Below the pieces are notes generated by a model. The model saw only the letters and a list, made by a program, of their open reading frames with translations. It had not been told where the DNA came from and did not search any database. Made by a program: the position numbers and the translations under genes. A DNA stretch of 46,524 nt from Bacteroidales bacterium (GTDB lineage: Bacteria; Bacteroidota; Bacteroidia; Bacteroidales; UBA932), in contig JAFXFS010000002.1 in NCBI GenBank assembly GCA_017513445.1, positions 1-46,524 on the forward strand, given 5' to 3'. Each line of letters opens with the position of its first letter. The stretch's first letter is position 1. Positions 34,980 through 43,581 of this stretch are shown one piece after another.

Positions 34980-34987
34980 CAAAAGTA
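34980..34987 (-). promoter_or_regulatory. candidate -7 box for the EamA transporter
   Basis: Reads TACTTTTG on the minus strand (TAnnTTTG), 17 bases before the ATG, which would give a very short leader. Confidence 0.5.
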
Positions 34988-35041
34988 GTAAAAATTGAGT
35001 TGATAAATATTATGAGTGGGTATATAGCAATGAAAAATAAT

Positions 35042-35049
35042 TAAATTTG
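35042..35049 (+). promoter_or_regulatory. candidate -7 box for asnB
   Basis: TAAATTTG matches TAnnTTTG, 46 bases before the chosen asnB ATG. No -33 TTTG at the usual distance. Confidence 0.45.
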
Positions 35050-35094
35050 TGGTGTAAATTGGTGGAGGAGTTCTTCATCATAAATCTTATTGAT

Positions 35095-36756
35095 ATGTGC
35101 GGAATTATTGGAATTTTTCAGATTGAGAATCAAACAGATTCATTACGTCAAAGAGCATTAAAAATATCTCATAAAATTCGTCACCGTGGGCCGGATTGGA
35201 GTGGTATATATGTAGGCGGAAGTGCAATACTTTGTCACGAAAGATTATCTATTGTCGATCCTCAGAGTGGTGGACAGCCCCTCTATTCTCCTGATAGACA
35301 GCAAGTTCTGGCTGTTAATGGCGAGATTTATAACCATAGGGAAATTCGTGCCCGTTATCAGGGTAAGTATGCATTTCAGACAGGTAGCGACTGCGAGGTG
35401 ATTTTAGCTCTATATAGAGATAAAGGTGTAGATTTTCTTGAGGAGTTGAATGGAATTTTTGCCTTTGCTCTTTACGATGTGGAGCGTGATGAGTATCTTA
35501 TTGCAAGAGACCATATAGGTATTATTCCACTTTATATCGGTAAGGATAATGAGGGATTATTGTATGTCTCAAGTGAATTGAAGGCGTTAGAGGGTATTTG
35601 TGATGAGATTGAACCTTTCCTTCCAGGACATTACTATTGGAGTCGTGAAGGAAAAATGCACCGTTGGTATCAAAGAGATTGGATGGATTATGATGCAGTT
35701 AAGGATAATCAAACCAGTGTTGAGGAACTTCACGATGCTTTAGAATCGGCTGTTCAACGTCAATTGATGTGTGATGTGCCTTACGGAGTGCTTTTAAGTG
35801 GAGGTTTGGACTCATCTGTAATTTCTGCAATTGCTAAAAAATATTCAGCAATGCGTGTAGAAACAGATAATAAGGATGCTGCTTGGTGGCCTCAGCTTCA
35901 TAGTTTTGCAGTTGGTCTGAAAGGTGCTCCTGACCTTGCAAAAGCCAAAGAGGTAGCAGAGCATATAGGTACAGTTCACCACGAAATCAATTATACCATT
36001 CAAGAGGGATTAGATGCAATCCGTGATGTTATATACTATATTGAAACATACGATGTAACTACAGTGAGAGCTTCAACACCAATGTATTTACTTGCACGCG
36101 TGATTAAATCTATGGGTATTAAAATGGTGCTTAGTGGTGAGGGTGCTGATGAGATTTTCGGCGGATACCTATATTTCCATAAAGCCCCTGATGCTAAAGC
36201 ATTCCACGATGAGACTGTTCGTAAACTTGGTAAATTGCATCAATATGATTGTCTTCGTGCAAATAAATCACTCTCTGCCTGGGGAGTTGAAGGACGTGTG
36301 CCATTCTTGGATAAGGAATTTATTGATGTAGCTATGCGTCTTAATCCTGTTGACAAAATGTGTCCAGGAAGTACTATCGAAAAGAGAGTTGTGAGAGAGG
36401 CCTTTGCTGATATGTTGCCTGAAAGTGTTGCTTGGCGTCAGAAAGAGCAATTCAGTGATGGTGTCGGCTACTCTTGGATTGATACATTGAAGGCCATTAC
36501 CTCTGAGGCGGTTTCTGATGAACAGATGCTTCACGCAGCAGAGAGATTTCCAATCAATACTCCTCTGAATAAAGAGGAATACTACTATCGCACCATATTT
36601 GAGGAGCATTTCCCAAGTGAGAGTGCTGCTTTAAGTGTTCCTCAAGAGGCAAGTGTAGCTTGTTCTACCGCTATAGCTCTAGAATGGGATAAGGCCTGGA
36701 AAGGGCAAAACGATCCTAGTGGCCGTGCTGTGAAGGATGTTCACGAGTGTGCGTGA
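35095..36756 (+). CDS. asnB: asparagine synthase (glutamine-hydrolysing)
   Basis: 553 residues from ATG 35095, chosen because it gives Met-Cys-Gly, and Cys2 must become the N-terminal nucleophile; a start at 35047 would bury it. The glutaminase domain has RHRGPDWSG near 31 and LAVNGEIYNHREIR near 71. The synthetase domain has the PP-loop LLSGGLDSSV near 235 and VLSGEGADEIFGGYLYF near 345. It makes asparagine from aspartate, glutamine and ATP. It is single-gene, with the EamA gene divergent upstream and repeats downstream; it marks the end of the conserved chromosomal block. Confidence 0.95.
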   Translation: MCGIIGIFQIENQTDSLRQRALKISHKIRHRGPDWSGIYVGGSAILCHERLSIVDPQSGGQPLYSPDRQQVLAVNGEIYNHREIRARYQGKYAFQTGSDCEVILALYRDKGVDFLEELNGIFAFALYDVERDEYLIARDHIGIIPLYIGKDNEGLLYVSSELKALEGICDEIEPFLPGHYYWSREGKMHRWYQRDWMDYDAVKDNQTSVEELHDALESAVQRQLMCDVPYGVLLSGGLDSSVISAIAKKYSAMRVETDNKDAAWWPQLHSFAVGLKGAPDLAKAKEVAEHIGTVHHEINYTIQEGLDAIRDVIYYIETYDVTTVRASTPMYLLARVIKSMGIKMVLSGEGADEIFGGYLYFHKAPDAKAFHDETVRKLGKLHQYDCLRANKSLSAWGVEGRVPFLDKEFIDVAMRLNPVDKMCPGSTIEKRVVREAFADMLPESVAWRQKEQFSDGVGYSWIDTLKAITSEAVSDEQMLHAAERFPINTPLNKEEYYYRTIFEEHFPSESAALSVPQEASVACSTAIALEWDKAWKGQNDPSGRAVKDVHECA

Positions 36757-36789
36757 TGAAACTATAGATGGGGAAGGAGGTCAATGACG

Positions 36790-37060
36790 TTCTTATTTTC
36801 GTCATCACCGAGTACATTATATCGTCATTCCTGAGTTTGTCTCACCCGATGTCATTCCCGAGCTTGCCTCGTTATTCGTCATTCCTGCGACTCCAGTCGC
36901 GGGAATCTGTTTCCACCTGGCACGCCCAAACCTTGTTAGAGCGCATTCTGAGGCATATTGCCCGTTCCAGGTGGCGACTCTCACTCTTCCACTTGGCACA
37001 CGCCCAATAGATTGCCGGGCTTCGCCCAGCAATGACGGAAAAGTACGCCCAGCAATGACG
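36790..37060. repeat. cluster of REP-like palindromes after asnB
   Basis: Several copies or fragments of the family seen at 3.7-3.96 kb, in both orientations: CATTCCTGCGACTCCAGTCGCGGGAAT near 36.88 kb, and AGATTGCCGGGCTTCGCCC.. followed by AGCAATGACG at about 37007-37038, plus a partial copy to 37060. Between them CCACCTGG and CCAGGTGG form an inverted repeat around a 45-base spacer, and the CCACYTGGCAC motif recurs. No gene is supported in the 36.76-37.27 kb interval. Confidence 0.7.
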
Positions 37061-37072
37061 TGAGAAAGTAAT

Positions 37073-37268
37073 GCACTAACCTGCTCGTGCGAATACCTCT
37101 TTCAACAAATAAGCCGATGCGTTTGCATCGGCTTTGCGGAGAGAGAGGGGTTTGCTCCCTTTGGTCGCACATCCCTTGCACCTCGCCGGTGGGGCCCTGC
37201 AAAGCCCTTTTTTGCATTTCTTTTTTTGCTTTAAGAGGAATATTCTCACTTCGCAGCTTGATGCCTTG
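37073..37268. repeat. A-core-B repeat unit (candidate attachment site)
   Basis: Segment A (37073-37135, with the palindrome AGCCGATGC-GTTT-GCATCGGCT), then the core GCGGAGAGAGAGG (37136-37148), then segment B (37149-37268). A and B both recur at 43.4-43.66 kb, but there B precedes A and each is joined to different DNA at the core. The reverse complement of the core, CCTCTCTCTCCGC, looks like a tRNA 3' end. B stops abruptly where the relaxase remnant begins. Confidence 0.75.
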
Positions 37269-38038
37269 AGACGGGCAAGGAGCACTTGGAGCGTAACGAC
37301 ATCATCATTGAGATGCAGCGTGCCGAGTTGGAACGCATCGAGGCAGAGCGACAGCACAAAGAATACCAGATAGATCTTGCCGGGCAAGAACTCAAACAGG
37401 TGAAATAGGAGATACGCACCGACAAACTCAAAAGCGAGGCCACCGATGCAGCCACAGCCCTTGCAAGCGGTGTCAGTTCTCTTTTCGGTAGCGGTAAGAT
37501 AAAATCGTTGGAATGTAAGAATGAGGATTTACGGGATGAGATAGCTATCCGAGACGAGACAATCGAGCAACTGCAATCCAACATCAAGCAAATGCAGGTG
37601 GAGCATAGTCGGGTAATGATGAATAAGGACAACGAGCATCGCAAGGCTCTTGAAGCAAAGGAGGCAGAGCATAAGGAGGAAACCAACACTCTTAATTCAA
37701 TAATCAATACCGCTCAACGTTGGTACCCCGATTTTGCCCACCTTCTAAGATTGGAACGCCTTGCCAAGCAAATCGGACTTTCGGCTATAGAGTTTGCCGA
37801 GCTGATTAAGGGTAAGATTGTGAACTTTACAGGGCGACTATTCTCTTCGGAGCATAACCGATGGTTTGCTACGGATAATACCCCTTTACAGATTCTGCGA
37901 GATAACGACAAGCGACTAACCTTAACCGCAAATCGAATACCTCTCAGTCAATGGTTCAACGAGCAATACGACAAACTCCGACAATCAATCCGCCAGCCTA
38001 TTCAACCAAAGAAAAGTAGAGGAATGAAACTAAAATAA
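37268..38038 (+). pseudogene. C-terminal remnant of a MobV-type relaxase
   Basis: The same frame reads TGKEHLERNDIIIEMQRAEL, continues through a coiled-coil region to an in-frame TAG (37406-37408), then runs open again to 38038. The later part includes EIRTDKLKSEATDAATALA, SSLFGSGKIKSLE and a C-terminal AQRWYPDFAHLLRLERLAKQIG. This order matches, as I remember it, the long coiled-coil tail of MobV/Pre relaxases on Bacteroides mobilizable elements. The N-terminal nicking domain is missing: homology starts directly at the edge of repeat B. A shorter ORF from 37508 (176 residues) could still be translated. It is evidence of a decayed mobilizable element. A hairpin terminator follows. Confidence 0.65.
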
Positions 38039-38079
38039 CAATGGCGACCGCATCAAGTGGTCGCCATCATTGTGTTTTC
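38038..38079 (+). terminator. hairpin after the relaxase remnant
   Basis: ATGGCGACC (38041-38049) pairs with GGTCGCCAT (38059-38067); CAATG/CATTG extends the stem past a bulge, and TGTGTTTTC follows. It also lies just after the end of the convergent protease gene. Confidence 0.75.
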
Positions 38080-38090
38080 TCATTGAGTAG

Positions 38091-38975
38091 TTAACCTTTA
38101 GCATTATAATTTTGCATATATCGGCCACCAATGTTATTTTCGACAATTTTGGAAATCGAGAATTTATCTAATAATATCATATAGCAATGGTGTAAACTTA
38201 AAACTGCATCCTGCAAATCTTGATTTGCTTCTAAATCACTTACATTTAACCCTGCATTCTTACAATCCTGTTTGGATAGATGTCTACTATGAGAATAGCT
38301 GTTGTTGTGATTTAAGAACACATTTTTAATTTTGTCAAAATCTATAGCTGGATTAACCTCTCTTAACCATTGCTCTGCTAATTGAGCAGACCAGACAACA
38401 GCATTTTCACAGGCTTTCAAAAATGTGGGATGATATTTCGATATAATTGTTTGCCATAGTCCTAATGACGCAGGATTTTTAGAAACTTCATCAACAGCTC
38501 GTTTGAACTCATCTGTAACAGCCTGGCATGCAATTCCTCCCATTTGAGGATCGATAGGGCCCAATGATGATTGCTCTCCCATTATGATTTCTTTGCAAGA
38601 CATAGCTATCATTGTTCCTGCTGACATAGAAATTTGGGGAATAAACGCTCTAATATCACCTTTGAAGATGTTCTTCAAATATGTAACAATGCTTTCAGTT
38701 GCTGCAATATCACCACCCGGGGTATGAAGAATTAAATCAAGGCCTTTTGCTTTATCCAACTTATAGACAGTTGTCATGAAAGCATTTTTATCTTGTTCAT
38801 CAATTGACACATGGGGTGCATCTGGAGCTTTGAGCCATCCAGAATAGTACGCAATAACGTTTCGCCCTGTGATAGAATGTATTTTGTTCAAATACTCTTC
38901 TCTTTTTTTATCTAACTCAACCGCTGCATTAGAGTACAAGTTTACATCGGTTATTATTTCACTCCAGCTTGGCAT
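38091..38975 (-). CDS. Clp-fold serine protease (SDH/SppA-like) linked to a restriction system
   Basis: 294 residues. The central part is a ClpP/crotonase fold: LILHTPGGDIAATESIV (residues 81-97, the glycine-rich oxyanion turn), ISMSAGTMIAMSCKEIIMG (115-133, likely nucleophile Ser118) and SSLGPIDPQMGG (136-147). This pattern is that of the serine dehydrogenase-proteinase (SDH) family of Clp-like proteases. No signal peptide or membrane helix is obvious, so it is probably cytoplasmic, unlike SppA. It is the last gene of a three-gene minus-strand operon, 9 bases after a 63-residue gene that directly follows a restriction-modification gene. A role in defence, such as cleaving a host or phage protein, is inference. 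Confidence 0.8.
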   Translation of the reverse strand: MPSWSEIITDVNLYSNAAVELDKKREEYLNKIHSITGRNVIAYYSGWLKAPDAPHVSIDEQDKNAFMTTVYKLDKAKGLDLILHTPGGDIAATESIVTYLKNIFKGDIRAFIPQISMSAGTMIAMSCKEIIMGEQSSLGPIDPQMGGIACQAVTDEFKRAVDEVSKNPASLGLWQTIISKYHPTFLKACENAVVWSAQLAEQWLREVNPAIDFDKIKNVFLNHNNSYSHSRHLSKQDCKNAGLNVSDLEANQDLQDAVLSLHHCYMILLDKFSISKIVENNIGGRYMQNYNAKG

Positions 38976-38984
38976 ATTTCTTCT

Positions 38985-39176
38985 TTATTTATTAAGTATG
39001 ATATTTGAAGATGACATCGATTCATATTTAGATGTATCATAAATGGAAAATTGTTTATATACATCGCCAACTTTTTCCCATTTAGAATAATCATAATTTG
39101 CAGAGGAAAATGTACTCATCATTTTCTTGTACATATCTTCCAAAGAAATACATTTATCATTCTTACTATCATTCAT
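38985..39176 (-). CDS. 63-residue protein of unknown function in the restriction operon
   Basis: 63 residues, hydrophilic and rich in Lys, Ser, Tyr and Asp, with LEDMYKKMMSTFSSANYDYSKWEKVGDVYKQF as the best-ordered part (probably helical). No signal peptide, membrane segment or known motif. It starts two bases after the stop of the restriction-modification gene and ends nine bases before the protease gene, so it is almost certainly co-translated with both. It could be an adaptor, inhibitor or substrate of the protease; nothing in the sequence decides this. Confidence 0.65.
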   Translation of the reverse strand: MNDSKNDKCISLEDMYKKMMSTFSSANYDYSKWEKVGDVYKQFSIYDTSKYESMSSSNIILNK

Positions 39177-39178
39177 TT

Positions 39179-42100
39179 TTACAAATATTTATCAAGTATT
39201 GCTTGTTTCTCACTTGCTGCACTTTCTATCAAAGTGCGAGCCTTAGTAATCTCTAATTCCAATGCCTCTATCTGGGCCACGATGCGTTTTTGTTCATCTA
39301 TAGTCAATAATGGAATCTTGAAGTTGTCGATATCCTCCTTGTTAATACTTGGATAAGCGGCTTTTGGCATAGCTGTTTCCATTTGCTTCATTAAGTTATC
39401 GGAGAACATAAACAAGTAGTACAACAACTTGGATATATAATTCTCCTCATTCTTAGACTTAAGCAAAGCAAAACCCGTTGAGAAAATAGTTTTCTCTGGA
39501 ACACTATCCATATATGCAAAACCTTTAAGGTAAGGGCGAACCGTAGATACTATCACAGTTCTATCTTCTGCAACTCGTCTTGCTCTGGATGGAGCATCTT
39601 TGCCTAATATCTTTTTGTCAAAAGATATGCTACCATCACCTTTGCCTACAGAATCAATATCTACATATGTAAAGAACTCGTCTTTCCAACAAGATGTAGG
39701 ATTTAGTGTTAGAGTATTTATATCAAAATACTCTTTTATACTTACGGTAGAGTCTAAACCATCTATAATTGTCCTAATATCTGAAAGATTCTTGTCAATT
39801 AAATACTTAGCATCACTATTAGATTTCTCAACCTTGCCAATTTCCTCTACAATCTGTTTTTGGACATCAATAGGAGGAACGGGTATTTTAATTCTTCCAA
39901 TGGATTGTGACAAGTTTTGAATATTATTGCCATTACTTTCATCGCTTATAATCTGTCTATATGACGGACTGTTCAATATTGCATATAAGAATTTAGGAAA
40001 TATTCTATCGGAATTAGACCGTATTATTCCCATAAATCCCCCAGCATAAAATGGCAAATCCTTGTCTATAAATGAAATTTTACCTACATGGTTCTTACTT
40101 CCACTTGAGAAACAAACAAAACAATCATTCTTTTTTAGTCTCTTGCCTGAATCAAGTTTTTTTCTTGTTCTAAGGTAAATTTGTTTGTTTATCTCCAAAT
40201 TACCTGATAATGTTATATTGTCAGCTGTTAATATAACATTATCTGTTATTTCCAAAACTTGGTCTTCTTTTGAGTAGGTAACACCACGTATTACCTCTGC
40301 TAAATCCTCTATGGGCTCTAATGAGAATTGACTATCTATAATTATTTTTTTTGCGGTTATTGAAATGCTCTTTTCAAATACATCTCTGTCAAAGGTAAGC
40401 ATATCAATCAATAATGCACGAGAAATATTCTGTTGCATATTCCCTGCTATTGGCAATGAATGGTCACCCTTAAAGGCTTTATACACATAAGTGCTGGCTT
40501 TCTCAGGATTGTCATAGCTATTAGCATCAAAGAGTTTAGTGCACTCGTCGATGTTTTTACCTCTTTGGATCGCATGAATACCCTCATTTCCTCGGCGGTT
40601 AGAGAACTCATAACCCAAGAAACGCTTCTCAATATCTTTTTCTCCACTCTTGACGATAACAACCTTTTGAGGATATGCCAAAATAAAGTATAAAAGCTTT
40701 TCAGCCTCTATATTTAATATGGTCTCATGTAACTTGGCTTCACTCTTTGCAGAGATTTTCTTTTTATACTCTGCATATATTTCGTGTGCCTTAACCTTGT
40801 CATTGGGCGATTTCTGTAACAATGTAACATAGTCTGCATAATCAAGACCCACCCAAACATGAGCTACATATTTTGAGGCAGGAGTTTCTATGCCATTAAT
40901 AGTTACATCATTCAATGTGCGGAAGAATACATCAACAGCATTCTTTGTGTTGGCTGCAAAATAATTATCTCTACGGCGGAGGAATAGAACAACAGTATTT
41001 GTGTTGGTAGCCATAAAGGTATTGCTTCCCAACTCTGCTATTGCGACAATATCAAAGTATTGCAATATAATCTCACGAGCTTTTGTGTAGATGCCCGAAT
41101 TACTCAATATTGAACTTGGAAGAATAACTCCTGCAATACCTCCATCCTTAAGCAACTGCTTTGTGCGCTCAATAAACAGACACTCTATTTCAGAGCTATT
41201 ATCTGTCAATGATTTATACAACTCAAAATCTTGCTCTGTATAATAATCACGAGTTGTTTGACGGAATGAAGAAACTGAATACGGCGGGTTACTCAGCACA
41301 ATATCGAATTGCTGATTATCCTTTTGCCCGTCATTAGTCTGCTTGCGTAGTTTACCCTTGTATTCTTTGTTATTGCAGAAATTAGCAAGTCCATCACTGA
41401 GGATAACATTAGCCAAACCGTCACCGTGCAAATAGCAACCTACCTTACCAACCTTTACAAGTCGATAATCCTTTTCGATACCATATACATAATCTGTAGC
41501 CCAATCAAAATGGCAATTCTGCCAATTGATAAGGTGCTTTCTCGTCTCCTCAATATACTTAGAAGTATCACAATCGTTTATGATGTCCTGAATCTCGTGC
41601 ATAAACTCTGTGATAAAGTGACCGCTACCAGCTGCATAGTCAATCATATATGGCAAGATCTCTCCATCCTTGCGAGAGAGTTTCTCTGCCATAATAGAAT
41701 CTAAAGGAAGACTCTTTATGATAAATTGTGCGATAGGTACAGGTGTGAAATACTGTCCAGCCTCTTGTTTAAGACCAGTAGTAAGTAACAATTCAAAGAA
41801 GTCTGACAGATACTGTTGTCTTTTGTTGTATCGGATTCTATATCCCTGAATTAACTCTACAACCTCTTTTACTACTTTCGCATTCTCTTCAAAAGAGGCA
41901 CTATCATACACTTCCTTAATCGCAAACTCGTTATTCTTTTCAAGACGGAGTTTGTTTACCTCTCTTAAAAGATACTGCTTAGTATCTTCATTTAGGTTAG
42001 CACAACGCTTGTCAAAGTCCTCATTGTTGAAATCACTAACAGTCCTGTCCAAGAATTTTTTCATTCCTTTGCTATAAAGGTCTGTCAAGCGAAGTTGGAA

Positions 42101-42946
42101 ATCAACGTGGTTGTCTCGTCCTTCAAGCCACTGAAACTTTAATTCTTCACCTTCACCCGTAGTTGTTTCATCATATACCTTGCACAAGAAGAGTGTAAAT
42201 ATCTTGTTAAAGGCATTACTCTTGTCAGATACTACATTATGACGTAGTATTTCAAGGAAACGATTGAAGATAAAACTTGAATTCTCTGCTTTTATCTCCT
42301 TCAACTGCTCCCTTGTTAAAGCCTTGCTCTGAAAATTATATGGTTGCACCCAAGAATCAAAGATACCGTTATCTTTGGTGAGCTTATTCCATTTCTCATA
42401 AATGTCCTTAACATCACCATTGCGATAATCATCTTCAATCTTGATAATCTCATTTACATATACAAACTTATTGCCTTTCAATTCTGATGCGTACAACATT
42501 AGCACATCAGCCTTGCTGCCAGATAATTGGAAATATGTGAATAGCTGACCACCATCCTTACGGATTCGCGCCAACTCCTTATTGTACTTCTTGCCAAATG
42601 TCTTGCATTCGATAAGCAAATATGGTGTTCCATCTTCGCGATTAACACAAATGTCCAATCGCCCTGATGTGCTATGCCCAGATGGCCAAGTCTTTTCAAG
42701 AACTATGTTTTGAGGCTTATATCCCTTGGTAAGAAGTCTATCAACGCACTCAAGCACCACAAAATTTTCGGGTTGTGAAAAATTCTGTGTAGTCTTGCTT
42801 TCGGCAGTAATGGCCCTACCGTAGTTAATGCTCTGTGTTTCAAAGTCAATCTCTATGGCATAATCAACATATATTTTATGATAAATGCCATTCGTCCCGT
42901 TTTTTGGAACAAATCCCAAAGCTGTAATATGTTGCTTAATATCCAT
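39179..42946 (-). CDS. fused restriction-modification-specificity protein (type IIG-like)
   Basis: 1255 residues combining three activities. Residues about 60-200 form a PD-(D/E)xK nuclease domain, RLDICVNREDGTPYLLIECK with Asp98, Glu113 and Lys115, related to the HsdR N-terminal domain. About 380-780 is an N6-adenine methyltransferase with DYAAGSGHF near 437 (SAM motif) and SNPPYS near 552 (catalytic NPPY). About 860-1255 is HsdS-like with two target-recognition domains, each ending in a conserved helix start (IPVPPIDVQKQIVEEI and IPLLTIDEQKRIVAQI). It should recognise a bipartite site, methylate it and cut unmodified DNA. No helicase motor is seen, so type IIG-like rather than type I. It heads a three-gene operon behind a TAnnTTTG box, as cargo beside an integrase element. 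Confidence 0.9.
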   Translation of the reverse strand: MDIKQHITALGFVPKNGTNGIYHKIYVDYAIEIDFETQSINYGRAITAESKTTQNFSQPENFVVLECVDRLLTKGYKPQNIVLEKTWPSGHSTSGRLDICVNREDGTPYLLIECKTFGKKYNKELARIRKDGGQLFTYFQLSGSKADVLMLYASELKGNKFVYVNEIIKIEDDYRNGDVKDIYEKWNKLTKDNGIFDSWVQPYNFQSKALTREQLKEIKAENSSFIFNRFLEILRHNVVSDKSNAFNKIFTLFLCKVYDETTTGEGEELKFQWLEGRDNHVDFQLRLTDLYSKGMKKFLDRTVSDFNNEDFDKRCANLNEDTKQYLLREVNKLRLEKNNEFAIKEVYDSASFEENAKVVKEVVELIQGYRIRYNKRQQYLSDFFELLLTTGLKQEAGQYFTPVPIAQFIIKSLPLDSIMAEKLSRKDGEILPYMIDYAAGSGHFITEFMHEIQDIINDCDTSKYIEETRKHLINWQNCHFDWATDYVYGIEKDYRLVKVGKVGCYLHGDGLANVILSDGLANFCNNKEYKGKLRKQTNDGQKDNQQFDIVLSNPPYSVSSFRQTTRDYYTEQDFELYKSLTDNSSEIECLFIERTKQLLKDGGIAGVILPSSILSNSGIYTKAREIILQYFDIVAIAELGSNTFMATNTNTVVLFLRRRDNYFAANTKNAVDVFFRTLNDVTINGIETPASKYVAHVWVGLDYADYVTLLQKSPNDKVKAHEIYAEYKKKISAKSEAKLHETILNIEAEKLLYFILAYPQKVVIVKSGEKDIEKRFLGYEFSNRRGNEGIHAIQRGKNIDECTKLFDANSYDNPEKASTYVYKAFKGDHSLPIAGNMQQNISRALLIDMLTFDRDVFEKSISITAKKIIIDSQFSLEPIEDLAEVIRGVTYSKEDQVLEITDNVILTADNITLSGNLEINKQIYLRTRKKLDSGKRLKKNDCFVCFSSGSKNHVGKISFIDKDLPFYAGGFMGIIRSNSDRIFPKFLYAILNSPSYRQIISDESNGNNIQNLSQSIGRIKIPVPPIDVQKQIVEEIGKVEKSNSDAKYLIDKNLSDIRTIIDGLDSTVSIKEYFDINTLTLNPTSCWKDEFFTYVDIDSVGKGDGSISFDKKILGKDAPSRARRVAEDRTVIVSTVRPYLKGFAYMDSVPEKTIFSTGFALLKSKNEENYISKLLYYLFMFSDNLMKQMETAMPKAAYPSINKEDIDNFKIPLLTIDEQKRIVAQIEALELEITKARTLIESAASEKQAILDKYL

Positions 42947-42965
42947 AGTACTCCTAATTTGTTTG

Positions 42966-42973
42966 CAAAGTTA
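42966..42973 (-). promoter_or_regulatory. candidate -7 box of the restriction operon
   Basis: Reads TAACTTTG on the minus strand (TAnnTTTG), 20 bases before the ATG. A -33 TTTG is not visible. Confidence 0.55.
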
Positions 42974-43370
42974 ATAAATTAATTAGAGATTGCCTCGTTT
43001 TTGCTTGGATTTCTCGTGAAAATTTTATATTGCGCAGCCTTATAATTCGATGAGCAAATAAGAAAGATTAGAAACATCTACCTTATAAATATACTCTATG
43101 GTTTTGCTATATTATGCGGCATAATTTCGCCAGCCGATGGCTGACGATAATAAGGTTTAGTTTATTCCATTGGCTATATACCCCAAACGGACTAAACTTA
43201 TTTTCGATAAGGTAGCACTCAAGAAAGATGCTGACGAAAAGAGAAAGACACTCATTCTTCTTTTTTCGCCAGCATTTATCTTAAAAATTCAAAAAAATAC
43301 ACCCAACCTTAATTTTCGGGTGTAAAAAAGGGTGTAAATCTCGTAACTACTTGATTTACACCCTTTTTGG
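42974..43370. other. non-coding, hairpin-rich end of the cargo element
   Basis: No gene is supported here. The stretch holds an inverted repeat AATAAGGTTTAGT (43149-43161) with ACTAAACTTATT (43191-43202), differing by one bulged base; a pair ATGCTGACGAAAA (43228-43240) with TTTTTTCGCCAGCAT (43261-43275); and a perfect 16-base inverted repeat (43325-43340 with 43353-43368) containing GGGTGTAA. GGGTGTAA also appears at 43318-43325. It ends at the core sequence at 43371. Confidence 0.6.
43318..43368. repeat. GGGTGTAA repeats at a candidate element right end
   Basis: Direct copies at 43318-43325 and 43330-43337 (12-base period) and an inverted copy at 43356-43363, plus TACACCC at 43298. The last two copies are in a perfect 16-base-arm hairpin ending three bases before the core. 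The same motif with the same period flanks the integrase start. Confidence 0.65.
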
Positions 43371-43499
43371 GGAGAGAGAGGGATTTGCTCCCTTTGGTCG
43401 CACATCCCTTGCACCTTGCCGGTGGGGCACTGCAAAGCCCTTTTTTGCATTTCTTTTTTGCTTTAAGAGGAATATTCTCACTTCGCAGCTTGATGCCTT
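43371..43499. repeat. core-B repeat (candidate right junction)
   Basis: Core GGAGAGAGAGG (43371-43381) followed by segment B (43382-43499), a direct repeat of 37149-37268 with a few substitutions and one-base gaps. The sequence left of the core differs from that at 37.1 kb, as expected of a right attachment junction. Confidence 0.75.
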
Positions 43500-43581
43500 C
43501 GGCATCGTCACTATTTCCGTATGCCATCCCTTTTGAGAGCAAGCTCTCAAGGGACGTCATACAAAAATAGCTCAGTGCTAC

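Noticed and set aside
37136-37175. A tRNA gene at the core/B junction (T-arm-like GGGAGCAAAYCCC next to the acceptor-like CCTCTCTCTCCGC on the minus strand)
   Set aside because: No anticodon arm, D-arm or acceptor 5' half can be found upstream, so it is at most a tRNA-end-like attachment core, not a tRNA. A tRNAscan run would settle it.
36981-37387. Minus-strand ORFs at 37 kb with a KKCKKGLC..PPARCKGCATKGSK-type sequence, repeated at 43.3-43.56 kb
   Set aside because: The similarity comes from the non-coding direct repeat B itself; the frames run through hairpins and differ outside it. No start, promoter or protein fold supports them.
43318-43368. CRISPR-like repeats
   Set aside because: The GGGTGTAA copies are only 8 bases, few, and in mixed orientation with 4-base gaps. 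No spacers or cas genes are present anywhere in the window.
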